Origin: a virus
DNA: 64,000 nucleotides
Virus record (IMG/VR): IMGVR_UViG_3300022698_000267
Coordinates: 209,564-273,563 of that record
Strand: one strand, 5' to 3'
How positions within the stretch are numbered: position 1 is the stretch's first letter; each line of letters starts with the position of its first letter. Of the stretch, positions 51,301 to 59,600 are shown piece by piece. The translations under genes were made by a program, and so were the position numbers. The notes under the pieces are model-generated. The model had not been told where the DNA came from, did not search any database, and worked only from the letters and a program-made list of their open reading frames with translations.

Positions 51301-54300
51301 AAATGGGATTATGGTACTAATGAGAGAACATTTATTTTTACTATTCATAGTGGAAGTGGACTTGGTGTATCTGCTGGAACAACTGATGGTTCAACTGCTG
51401 AAACCATTTACACAGGAGGATCTTTTGGTTCTAGTCGTTGGTATCACTTTGCATTTACTTATGATGATTCAGACAAATCATGGAAATTAGTTGTTTGGGA
51501 TGATTCGAATCAAATAAAAAATGTTAATGAAAGTGGAACACTGACAAACAATATGTTCTTTGGAGATGCCAAAGTTGGGTTAGGAGAATATTTTAACAAT
51601 GGTAGCGCTCCTGGAGCTAATTTTGGTGGCAGGATAGACGAATTCGTTGTATTCAAAGATGTCCTTACTACTGTTGAAATAGACCAAATAAGATCAGGAA
51701 CTTACGTGGGGACAAGTTCGAGTATGAGTTCTTCAAGCAGTTCAAGCAGTTCAAGCAGTTCAAGCGAATCTTCAAGTTCGAGTAGATCTTCAAGTAGTAG
51801 TGAATCTTCAAGTAGTAGTGAATCTTCAAGTAGTTCAAGCGAATCTTCAAGTTCAAGTAGCATAACGTCTGAATCTCCCTACACAAAAGTTCTACTTCAT
51901 TTTAATGGAACTGATGCAAGTACGGAATTTATTGATGAGACAGGAAAAATATGGACAGCTTATGGTAATGCACAATTAGATACAACCCAAAAGAAATTTG
52001 GAACTGCAAGTGGATATTTTGATGAGAATACTGAAACATACATTCATACAACAACTGATGTTGCTTTTGGAACGAATCCTTTTACAATTGATTTTTGGGT
52101 AAGATTCGCAGCAACAATTTCTGACAGTCAGGCTCTTGTAGAACTTGGTGATTCCAGCGGCTACTCTAGATATTTTTCAATCTATCATTATTCCGATTCT
52201 ACACTTCGAATAATGCGTAGAGAAGAGGGTGGAAGCAGTGTTACTGATACTTTTTCTTGGACTTATACTGAAAATACTTGGTATCACATAGCAATTACTA
52301 GAGATTCTTCAGGTAATTTAAGGGTATTTATAAATGGAACTCAACTTGAATCTACAATTACAGGTGTCACCTATAATTATCCAAATAGTGGTGGTGTTTA
52401 CGTAGGAAGGCACTATGGTTGGAATATACCTCTTCATGGTTGGATAGATGAATTAAGAATTGTTAATGGCATAGCTGAATGGACAGAGAATTTTACACCT
52501 CTTCATATTGAGTATAGAAAAAGTTCAAGTAGTAGTTCATCATCAAGTAGTAGCTCTAGTAGCAGTAAATCTTCAAGTTCAAGTAGTTCTTCAAGCAGCA
52601 GTAAATCTTCAAGTAGTTCATCATTTTCAGAAAGTTCTCAACCATCAGAGGCATCAAGAACATTCTATCCAGTATCTTCAGAGGATGATGGATTCTCCTA
52701 CAATACGTATCTTTATAATGATCGGGATTACTTATCATGGGGATATCAAGGTAATGGAATAAAAACAACCGTCTACTTTAGATTTCCTAATTTTCTAGTA
52801 CCACAAGGAACAGAAATTCTTTCTGCGTATTTAAAGGTAACCAGCAAATCGAATTCAAGTGCGGCAGTTTATTATAATATCTATGGAAATGACATTGATG
52901 ATGCTGTTAATCCAACCGATTATACTTGGATGACTGGGTTTGATAAAACGACAGCCTTTGTGGCATGGGATGTGACTGATGAATGGGTTGCTGGAACTCA
53001 ATATGACTCACCAAGTTTAATAGATATTATACAAGAAATAGTGGATAGACCTGGTTTTGAAAGGGGCAATGCAATACTAATTGGACTTTGGGATGATGGA
53101 TCTTCATCTTTACCGGGAAGACAATTTTCTTCTGTTGACTATAGTAGTGGAAGTCAAAAAGCCGAATTACATGTCACATATGTATCTCAGTCATTGAGTT
53201 CATCTTCAAGTAGCTCATCTTCAAGTAGTAGTGAATCATCAAGCTCGAGTAGCAGTACAAGTTTATCATCCAGTTCCTCTTTTGAATCAACTGATGCAGG
53301 AATTTATTACCCAGCAGCTTCAACTGATGATGGACATTATGCTATTTTAAGATCATTTAATACAGATGGAAATTCTGTAATAATTGGACAGGACAATCAG
53401 GTAAGTGGGACGAGATACACGACTTGGTTCCGTTTTCCGAATGTTACTGCACGTCCCGGATTTACAATAACTTCAGCTTTTATTCGTTTCACTGCATATG
53501 CGTCTAATCCAGATACTGGAGTTAGAAGCACCCACATTTATTTTAATGCTCATGATAATGCAGTTGCTCCTACTGATTCTACTGAATTGTTAGCCCTTGA
53601 TAAAACTACTGCAAAAGTATTGTGGACTGATTCTATTCCATGGGTAGATGGAACAACGTATGATACTCCAGATATTTCTAGTCTAGTCCAAGAAGTTATT
53701 GATAGACCTGGATGGGGTTACAACAAACCTTTAATGGCTATTTTTGTAGAAGAAACTCCTGTCAGTGAAAGTTGGACTCAAAGAGAATGTTCTGCTTTCG
53801 ATTACAATGGAGGCGCAGAAAAAGCCGAACTTCATCTTGAATGGGGTGCAATTTCTGTATCAAGTAGTTCATCATCAAGTTCGTCAAGTTCAAATAGTTC
53901 TTCTAGCAGTTCTAGCAATTCTTCCTCTAGTTCAAGCAGCAGCAAATCATCAAGCAATGGAGATGACGAATACACCAAATCATTATTACACTTTAATGGA
54001 ACAGATCAATCTACAACATTTACAGATGAATCAACTAAAATTTGGACTCCATATGGTGGTGCACAACTTGACACATCTCAAAGAGTTTTTGGAACTGCTT
54101 GTGGATATTTTAATGGAACAGATGGATACATTTCTACCCCAGTTACGAGCGATCATAATTTTGGGACCGGAGATTTTACTATTGATTGTTGGATATGGTT
54201 TGACAGAATTGACACTGATTATCAATTTAGATACTTTACTATTGGGACTTGGGGACAAGGACCGGGAATTCAAGTTGGTAGATCACAAATTTATATAGGA

Positions 54301-56235
54301 GGATACACAGGAAATTGGACTGCTACCTCTTGGGATGATCTTTATACTTGGCATCATTGGGCATTAGTAAGGTATAGTGGAAATGTCAAATTATTCATTG
54401 ATGGAAATCAAGTTGGAAGTACTCTAACTATCACTAATAATATTGCACCTGTTGGGGAATGTTGGATTGGACGTGCAAATACTGGTTACATGCAGGGCAG
54501 GATTGACGAATTTAGAGTAACCAAAGGTATAGCTAGATGGACAAGTAATTTTACACCTCCAACGGTTGAATATGGTGGGACAGGCAGTAGCTTCTTTAGC
54601 TCAAGCAGCAGTTCATCGTCAAGTTCAAGCAGCAGCTCAAGCAGCAGTTCAAGCAGCAGTTCAAGCAGCAGTTCATTATCAAGCTCCAGTAGCAGTTCAA
54701 GTAGCAGTTCATCTAGCAGTTTAAGTTTTTCAAGTTCATCAAGCAGCTTATCATCAAGCTCAAGCAGCTTATCGTCTAGTAACGGTGATGATGAATTTAC
54801 TAAAGTACTTCTTCATTTCAATGGAACAGATGAAAGTACAACATTTACAGATGAATCAGGAAAAACTTGGACTGCTAATGGTAATTCACAACTAGATACT
54901 TCACAAAGGGTATTTGGCACAGCTTCTGGTAAATTCGATGGTTCAATTGATACATTCATCAATACAGCGCTCAGTTCTGATTTTTATTTTGGTACTGGAG
55001 ATTTCACCATTGATTTTAGGCTTTACTCAGAACAATCATTTGCGACCACTAAGGGTTTACTTGACTTAGGTTCTAAGTATAATAATGGTTTAAATTTAGC
55101 TTACCAATCTGGTGCTTTTAGAATAGTGACTGTAAATCAAAATTTTGTGTTTTCCACTTCACTTGATACAGGAACTTGGTATCATATTGCACTTACGAGA
55201 GCAAATGGAAATTTACGATTTTTTGTCGATGGAACACAAATAGGTGCAACTGGATCTTCGACAGATATAATTTCACCAATTGGTGGTTACACCAGGATAG
55301 GTCAAAGTCAAGATGTTGGGGTAACAGCAAATTGTCAGGTAGATGAATTTAGAATTAGTAATATAGCTCGCTGGACTTCTAATTTTACACCACCTACAGT
55401 AGAATATGGTGGAACAGGAAGTAGTTTATTCAGCTCATCTTCTAGCAGTTCAAGTAATAGTTCATCATCAAGTTCAAGTAGCTCATCATCAAGCTCTAGT
55501 AGTTCTAGATCAAGTAGTAGTTCAAGTAGTAGTTCAAGTAGTAGTTCAAGTTCAAGTAGTCAATCTATATCAAGTTCAAGTAGTTCAAGTTCTTCTAGTT
55601 CAAGCAATAGTTCATCTTCTGAATCATCTTCAAGCTCATTTAGCTCAAGTAGTAGCTCTAGCAGTTCAAGTAGTATGTCAATGAGTGTATCCTCTAATAC
55701 ATTCTACGTCACTACTGGCTCTGATGATCTTTATTGGTATATGAGTGGTGGTGGAGATGTCGTGGATGATGCTATCGAAATTTCAATGGCTGGTGAAGAC
55801 AGAGCACTATTTAGATTTAATAATATCAATATTCCTCAAGGCGCAACAATCACTTCTGCAGTATTTAAATTGTATTGTATGGGATGGGGCGATACTTTTG
55901 ATCTAGACATATATGCAAATGATGTCGATAATGTAACTACATTGCCAACCACAGATGCAGAAGGTGATGCATTAACACTAACAAGTGCATCTGTAGCTTT
56001 TACAATTAATGGTTCTTGGGATGAAGATACTCAACGCACTACTCCAAGTTTAGTTAGTATAATACAAGAAATCGTAAGTAGACCTGGTTGGTCATCTGGA
56101 AATTCCATCGCATTACTTGTTTTCAATGATGATCCAAATTACTATTCAGTAGATCTCCTACCCTATGAAGCAGTGGCAGATGAAACGTATACCAATGTTA
56201 CTGCACCAGAATTATACATTGAATGGACAACTTAA
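45373..56235 (+). CDS. 3620-residue modular lectin/poly-Ser giant protein
   Basis: A single frame encoding a modular adhesin-like fibre protein. After a ~340-residue beta-rich head come modules separated by poly-Ser linkers (Ser-rich with occasional K, E, N, R or L). By nucleotide, DUF2341-type modules (WANRxELTIDSxKID..LTDFPVTIQL, QSDNTSYVGDTTD) lie at 46763, 48670 and 49860, each followed by a LamG-like part with GSDDYI. LamG-like modules (DF..D.NCVALYRFESGALTTDS) lie at 47945 and 50996. A second LamG type (LLHFNGTD) lies at 51880, 53961 and 54785. DNRLRE-like modules (TFYPVSSEDDGFS, WxxDxxRPGFxxGN) lie at 52650, 53290 and 55690. Glycan binding is the likely job. The ribosome site is weak. 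Confidence 0.85.
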   Translation: MSRIFIDGFESGDTSTWDVDTTNGIIIDGDGYSPISGNYSLAPPGNIVKTLTSLTDEIYFGFNLYTKQDVGVVGNGSGLKISITLENDQELFTNGLYIISQDGNLRIFYGGASDPAWYGYVRIEELDPPIPLLSDINNYQFRIKQNSDLSVVIQTKVNGSVQYDIVASQSSYLANAVSNIKKIGFQPLYEDIAVSYKYACLDDIVIDSSEWPGQSRIVALLTESNVSVEWEKYPTTTESNAVAVQPLNSAGVYSATDSAEDLYSIADLPIEETDIIKSVAVGAKSKSPDSRYLKISVKTNGSTYRNSSHALTPTYSKPIDIWEINPDTGLEWSISDINNLQIGFMLVNSSSSSSSSSSLSSSSSSSSKSSSSSSSSSSSSKSSSSSSSSSSKSSSSSSSSSSKSSSSSSSSSSKSSSSSSSSSSKSSSSSSSKSSSSSSSKSSSSSSSSSSSSSSSESSSSTIPWLGSWANRVELTIDSTKIDETLTDFPVTIQLGSSVGITSADTTAVFDELTSDANRKKIAITTSDGTTQCYAEIEKWDDANEQAVLHVKVPSVSDSADTILYLYYDSAQSDNTSYVGDTTDAVTHNVWDSNFAGVWHMAQDPNGDVAGAIKDSTVNANDGTPAGSMTTADLVAGQVGDGIDFDGSDDYIEIPFDTSLNSDSTTIEGIASPYSTQGDTYTVLTYQNSVKATYYKNTGDLHGWVFTYGTSNLPKAESTNSPFIDDQFSHFAMTFDQSDIYLYVDSVQKDTQTKLGAIDDIENAIIIGSTGSNEYFKGIINEVRISSTARSAAWIKATYNSLWDTLITFSAGSSSSSSSLSSSSNSSSSSSSSNSSSSSSLSSSSSLSRSSSSSSSSIVLHNDFSGDSNCVALYRFESGALTTDSIGTNTLTDNNTVGTSLVDVKEGGACADFERDNDEYFSITDANLDADFPLKSGYTNKKISICFWFKTETVPVAYGLEFFAKYMAAENTRSIQSLVQYGGNVILSIGHTSGTAGEVLHNAGTLVNGRWYHYAATFDDTDKSWKLIIWDDTDGSKVINASGTATNNISITDAGFYIGASPAANYEFDGLMDEFVVFKDILTTDEIDAIRTGTYNVINPADWANNLELTIDSSKIDSDLTDFPVTIQLGSSVGITSADTAAVFDELTSDANRKKIAVTDSSYRQLFVEIEKWDDANETAVLHVKVPSILAASDTTLYLFYDSTQSDNTSYVGDTTDAVTHNVWDSNFEAVYHMAQDPNGDGADAIKDSTSNANDGTPAGSMTTADLVAGKIGNAIDFDGTDDYINCGNAIATAAPSLPFTLEAVVYKDSSIGGYNDGDGYDGIINLDQHASTYYGLWFGLSAKSTDYKFNANFGDGTGATAEDRRSASTTNYVVEADAWSCIAGVVEDATTFTLYDAGSSVAAPTSGTGGTIAWNGGDFNIGRQSIELSRVFGGKICEIRVSSSARSAAWIKATYNSLWDSLLTFTEESSSSSSSSSLSSSSSSSSSLSSSSSIYPWLGTWANRIQLTIDSSKIDETLTDFPVTIQLGTASGITSADTTAVFDELTSDANRKKIAVTDSSYRQLFVEIEKWDDANETAVLHVKVPSISSSVDTTLYLFYDSTQDDNTSYVGDTTDTITHNVWDSNFVAVYHMSQDPNGDASGSIKDSTSNTNDGTPAGSMTTADLVSTQVGYGLDLDASNDYLELMSVPSGVLSTEYTVESLTYLDYAYRQSLFIQAADGNEVDIWLGTGSGDQLIFGVKNTDQQTIGETVVSTGSLYAVGTYDGTNFRLYKDGSLDAGPTERTVAFPDTAESGWVGTFNNNESWAGYSNLKSDEVRISSTARSAAWIKATYNSLWDSLLTFSESSSSSSSSSSSSSSSSSSSSSSSSSSSSTVLHNDFSADNNCVALWRFESGALTTDSIGTNTLTENNTITADTSNFKEGNASANLYNGSGYFSIDDIDLDSDFPLKSGATNPKFSICGWFYPNVLNDDVVFSKWDYGTNERTFIFTIHSGSGLGVSAGTTDGSTAETIYTGGSFGSSRWYHFAFTYDDSDKSWKLVVWDDSNQIKNVNESGTLTNNMFFGDAKVGLGEYFNNGSAPGANFGGRIDEFVVFKDVLTTVEIDQIRSGTYVGTSSSMSSSSSSSSSSSSSESSSSSRSSSSSESSSSSESSSSSSESSSSSSITSESPYTKVLLHFNGTDASTEFIDETGKIWTAYGNAQLDTTQKKFGTASGYFDENTETYIHTTTDVAFGTNPFTIDFWVRFAATISDSQALVELGDSSGYSRYFSIYHYSDSTLRIMRREEGGSSVTDTFSWTYTENTWYHIAITRDSSGNLRVFINGTQLESTITGVTYNYPNSGGVYVGRHYGWNIPLHGWIDELRIVNGIAEWTENFTPLHIEYRKSSSSSSSSSSSSSSSKSSSSSSSSSSSKSSSSSSFSESSQPSEASRTFYPVSSEDDGFSYNTYLYNDRDYLSWGYQGNGIKTTVYFRFPNFLVPQGTEILSAYLKVTSKSNSSAAVYYNIYGNDIDDAVNPTDYTWMTGFDKTTAFVAWDVTDEWVAGTQYDSPSLIDIIQEIVDRPGFERGNAILIGLWDDGSSSLPGRQFSSVDYSSGSQKAELHVTYVSQSLSSSSSSSSSSSSESSSSSSSTSLSSSSSFESTDAGIYYPAASTDDGHYAILRSFNTDGNSVIIGQDNQVSGTRYTTWFRFPNVTARPGFTITSAFIRFTAYASNPDTGVRSTHIYFNAHDNAVAPTDSTELLALDKTTAKVLWTDSIPWVDGTTYDTPDISSLVQEVIDRPGWGYNKPLMAIFVEETPVSESWTQRECSAFDYNGGAEKAELHLEWGAISVSSSSSSSSSSSNSSSSSSSNSSSSSSSSKSSSNGDDEYTKSLLHFNGTDQSTTFTDESTKIWTPYGGAQLDTSQRVFGTACGYFNGTDGYISTPVTSDHNFGTGDFTIDCWIWFDRIDTDYQFRYFTIGTWGQGPGIQVGRSQIYIGGYTGNWTATSWDDLYTWHHWALVRYSGNVKLFIDGNQVGSTLTITNNIAPVGECWIGRANTGYMQGRIDEFRVTKGIARWTSNFTPPTVEYGGTGSSFFSSSSSSSSSSSSSSSSSSSSSSSSSSLSSSSSSSSSSSSSSLSFSSSSSSLSSSSSSLSSSNGDDEFTKVLLHFNGTDESTTFTDESGKTWTANGNSQLDTSQRVFGTASGKFDGSIDTFINTALSSDFYFGTGDFTIDFRLYSEQSFATTKGLLDLGSKYNNGLNLAYQSGAFRIVTVNQNFVFSTSLDTGTWYHIALTRANGNLRFFVDGTQIGATGSSTDIISPIGGYTRIGQSQDVGVTANCQVDEFRISNIARWTSNFTPPTVEYGGTGSSLFSSSSSSSSNSSSSSSSSSSSSSSSSRSSSSSSSSSSSSSSSSSQSISSSSSSSSSSSSNSSSSESSSSSFSSSSSSSSSSSMSMSVSSNTFYVTTGSDDLYWYMSGGGDVVDDAIEISMAGEDRALFRFNNINIPQGATITSAVFKLYCMGWGDTFDLDIYANDVDNVTTLPTTDAEGDALTLTSASVAFTINGSWDEDTQRTTPSLVSIIQEIVSRPGWSSGNSIALLVFNDDPNYYSVDLLPYEAVADETYTNVTAPELYIEWTT
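46500..46690 (+). repeat. 33-bp-type tandem repeat encoding poly-Ser/Lys linker
   Basis: A run of near-identical units of about 33 bp, each reading as ten Ser codons and one Lys (AAA). They are built from interchangeable agt, tca, tct, agc, tcg codons. Several units are identical over more than 20 bp, so recombination or slippage here would change linker length without breaking the frame. Similar but less regular poly-Ser tracts recur throughout 47806-62210. Confidence 0.85.
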
Positions 56236-56278
56236 GAGGTGAGAATGGAGTTACGACACATTACACATTGAAGATTGA

Positions 56279-56362
56279 ATAAATGCTAAAGAAGATTGTA
56301 ATGTTGTTCCTTCCTCAAGTAGTTCAAGTTCGAGTAGCTCGAGCAAATCATCAGTAAATTAA
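56279..56362 (+). pseudogene. Remnant of a poly-Ser linker coding sequence
   Basis: An out-of-frame short stretch after the 3620-residue gene that still reads as INAKEDCNVVP followed by eleven Ser, then KSSVN and a stop. It is closed upstream by TGA at 56276 with no start codon. It looks like debris of a former extension or of a deleted fibre gene, left between the two giant genes. Confidence 0.6.
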
Positions 56363-56410
56363 AATAAAGCAATTATCAATTCTTTGTATATTCATCTAAA
56401 ATTGTCTTTG

Positions 56411-56468
56411 TATATGCTCTAAGAAGTTAGAACGATAAAATATATACATTCGACTCTTAGAGCATATA
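56411..56468 (+). other. Long perfect inverted repeat between the giant genes
   Basis: Perfect 14-bp arms, tatatgctctaaga (56411-56424) and its complement (56455-56468), flank a 30-base AT-rich loop. There is no T-run after it on either strand, so it is not an ordinary intrinsic terminator. It might be an RNA processing or stability hairpin, or a recombination mark left by fibre exchange. Confidence 0.6.
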
Positions 56469-56557
56469 GAATGAGGTTCATATGAGGAAAAATAGAGGAT
56501 ATAAATCATACCTACGCATCTAAAATTATAAAACAGTAGTGATCTCTAAAATCAAAG

Positions 56558-56636
56558 AATACTACCCACTAAATATCTGTTCCCTCTGATTTATTAAAAC
56601 ATAAGAAAATGTTGTTTTTTAATTAGAGGGATTTTT
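56558..56636 (+). promoter_or_regulatory. AATACTA motif and ribosome-site hairpin before second giant gene
   Basis: AATACTA (56558-56564) lies about 74 bases before the start of the second giant gene. Then CCCTCT (56582-56587) can pair with AGAGGG (56625-56630), which is the ribosome site of that gene, with ATTTTT following. The structure could act as a terminator or hide the ribosome site. The remaining sequence of 56363-56557 holds the long inverted repeat and nothing else recognised. Confidence 0.45.
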
Positions 56637-56637
56637 C

Positions 56638-59600
56638 ATGCCATCAACCAACAATTTTACAAATGATCCTAATTGCGTAGCCCTCTGGCGGTTTGAAGAC
56701 GGGGCGCTGACCACTGACTCAATCGGGACAAATACCCTCACTGATAATAACACTGTCGGCACATCTACGGGCGATTACAAAGAAGGGTCTGCTTGTGCTG
56801 ATTTAGATCATGTAAACAGCGAATATTTTTCTATCGCTGATGATGAGCTTGATTCTGGGTTTCCTATTAAATCTGGTGCTTCTAGTATAAAGTTTAGTTG
56901 TTGTGGATGGTTTAAAGCTGGGACTTTGGGGAACTACTATGGAATTATTTCAAAATACGATTACGGAAACTCTGGTAGAACTTTTATAGTACAAAGTGAC
57001 TCGTCCTCTAATTTTTCAGTTGCAATCGGATATAATTCTGGTCAAAATGGTGAAACCTTAGAAAATTCGTATCATTTATCTTCTGGAAAATGGTATCATT
57101 TTGCATTTACATTTGATAATAGTGACAATTCATATAAAATTGTTCTTTGGGACGATTTTATAGGTTCAAAAGTTGTAAATGTTAGTGGAAATGCAACAAA
57201 TAGTATTTATCCCGCTGCTGGAACATTAGGAATTGGAGCTTATTTCAATTCTGATTCGCCGGTGGCCGTATGGGACGGCCTAATAGATGAAGTAGTAGTT
57301 TTTAAAGACATCCTGACTACTGAAGAAATTGATTTAATAAGACAAGGTCAATATGTAGGAACAAGTTCTTCCAGTATTTCAAGTAGTAGTTCTTCAAGCT
57401 CCAGCAGTTCATCAAGTTCAAGCAGCAGTAGATCATCAAGTTCAAGTAGTTCTTTAAGCAGCAGTAGATCATCAAGTTCAAGTAGTAGTTCAAGTGAATC
57501 ATCAAGCTCAAGTAGCAGTAGAAGTTCTTCTTCTAGTTCTTCTTCCACTGTTTTGCATAATGATTTTTCAGGTGATTCTAATTGTGTTGCTCTATATAGA
57601 TTTGAAGATGGAGCATTAACGACAGATTCTATAGGCACAAATACGCTTACTGACAATAGTACCGTTGGTCAATCTCTGGTAGACGCAAAGGAAGGTGCAG
57701 CTTGTGCTGATTTTGATGAAATCAATTCCGAGTACTTTTCAATAGCCAATGCTGACCTAGACAGTGGTTTTCCTCTCAAAAATGGAGATACAAATAAAGT
57801 AATTAGTATTTGTGCATGGGTAAAATTTGAAAACGTTGTAGCTTCTCACCCTATTTTTTCTTTTTATGAATATGGGCTAAACAAGAAATCTATAGATATA
57901 GCGACTATCAATGCACCGAGTTTTCGTTTCAGAATAAGTTATGACGGTTCAAACACCGAAGTTCTTTATGAGGGTGGGACGCCTCAAACTGGTCGGTGGT
58001 ATCATGTAGGTGCGACATTCAACGATTCGGATAAGTCATGGCAGTTTGTCGTGTGGGACGATACCGCAAGCAGCAAGATAATAGACCAAAGTGGTACTGC
58101 AACCAACAATATTTATGTTACTGATGGCCCTCTTAGTATTGGCGCATGGTTGGATAATGGCAGCCCAGGAGTAGGGCTTCATGATGGCTTAATGGATGAA
58201 GTTGTCGTTTTCAAAGATGTATTAACCACGGATGAAATTGATTTAATAAGACAAGGACTTTATGTTGGAGTTTCATCTTCCAGTAGTTCAAGTAGCTCTT
58301 CTTCAAAATCAAGTAGTTCAAGTAGCTCTTCTAGTTCATTAAGTAGTTCAAGTTCTTCTTCAAGTAGTTCTAGTAGTAAAGCTTCAACAGATTCTGGAAC
58401 TTTTTATCCGGTGGTCGGAGAAGATGATGGATTTGCATATTCAACAACCCTTTATAATGATAAGAATTATTTTGAAATTGGTAGAATTACAACATCTGGA
58501 TCTATTGCATTTATAAGATTTCCAAATCTCAATATTCCAGCAGGATCAACAATTATTACGGCAATGTTGAGACTTACTTGCTATCAAACTTCTTCTTCAA
58601 CTACTGTTAATTTAAAAATTAATTTTAGTGATGTTGATAATGCTACAATTCCAGTTGATAGATATGAGGTGCAAGGTTTAACTTTAACTACAGCTACTAC
58701 AAATTGGAGTTCTGTTCCTGGATTTAGTAATGGAGTGAAATATGATAGTCCAAGTATTATTGCACCTTTACAAGAAATTATAGATAGAGGAGGTTACGAA
58801 TCAGGAAATGCTGTAATGGCTGTCATATCAGACAATGGCAGTTCAAATTATGCTTATAGATTTATATCTACACTGGAATATAATTCAGGAACAGAAAAGC
58901 CAGAATTATATGTTGAGTGGGTTGAACCTTCTACTTCTTCTAGTTCTTCTTCTACTTCTTCTAGTTCTTCTAGTTCTTCTAGTTCTTCTTCTGCTGTTTT
59001 GCATAATGATTTTTCAGCAGATAATAATTGTGTAGCTTTATGGAGTTTTGAATCTGGTGCATTAACTACTGATTCTATAGGAACAAATACGCTCACAGAC
59101 AATAATACTGTAGGAACGTCTACAGGTGATTATAAGGAGGGAGCTGCTTGTGCTGATTTAGAACTTAGCAACTCTGAATACTTTAGCATTACTGATGCTG
59201 ACCTTGACAGTGGATTTCCTTTAAAAAGTAGTTCCTCATCCAAATCCTTTAGTATTTGTGGCTGGTTTAAATGTAGGTCAATAGATGCAAACATGCAGAT
59301 TTTTGCAAAACGGGAGTCAGACTACAGGACCGTTTATTGTTATATATTGAACAGCGGAGATGAATTCCAATTTGCAATTGGAGTCGGCACAGGGACTTCT
59401 GAATTACTTTACAGTGGACTGACACTGACAGTTGGAAGATGGTATCATCTTGGGTTTACATATAATGACGCTAATAGGTCATGGATGTTAGTTCTTTGGG
59501 ACGATACTTCTGGGACTAAGATTGTCAATACAAGCGGAACTGCAACTGATAATATTTTTGTTAATGATGCTACGTTTGCAATCGGGTCGAGAGTTTTAGA

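Noticed and set aside
57348-57656. Minus-strand Leu/Glu-rich open frames across the poly-Ser tracts
   Set aside because: They are antisense readings of repetitive Ser codons (agt/tca give Leu/Glu), lack ribosome sites and have no independent support; the same artefact recurs at 47613, 50868, 51668, 58854 and 62025.
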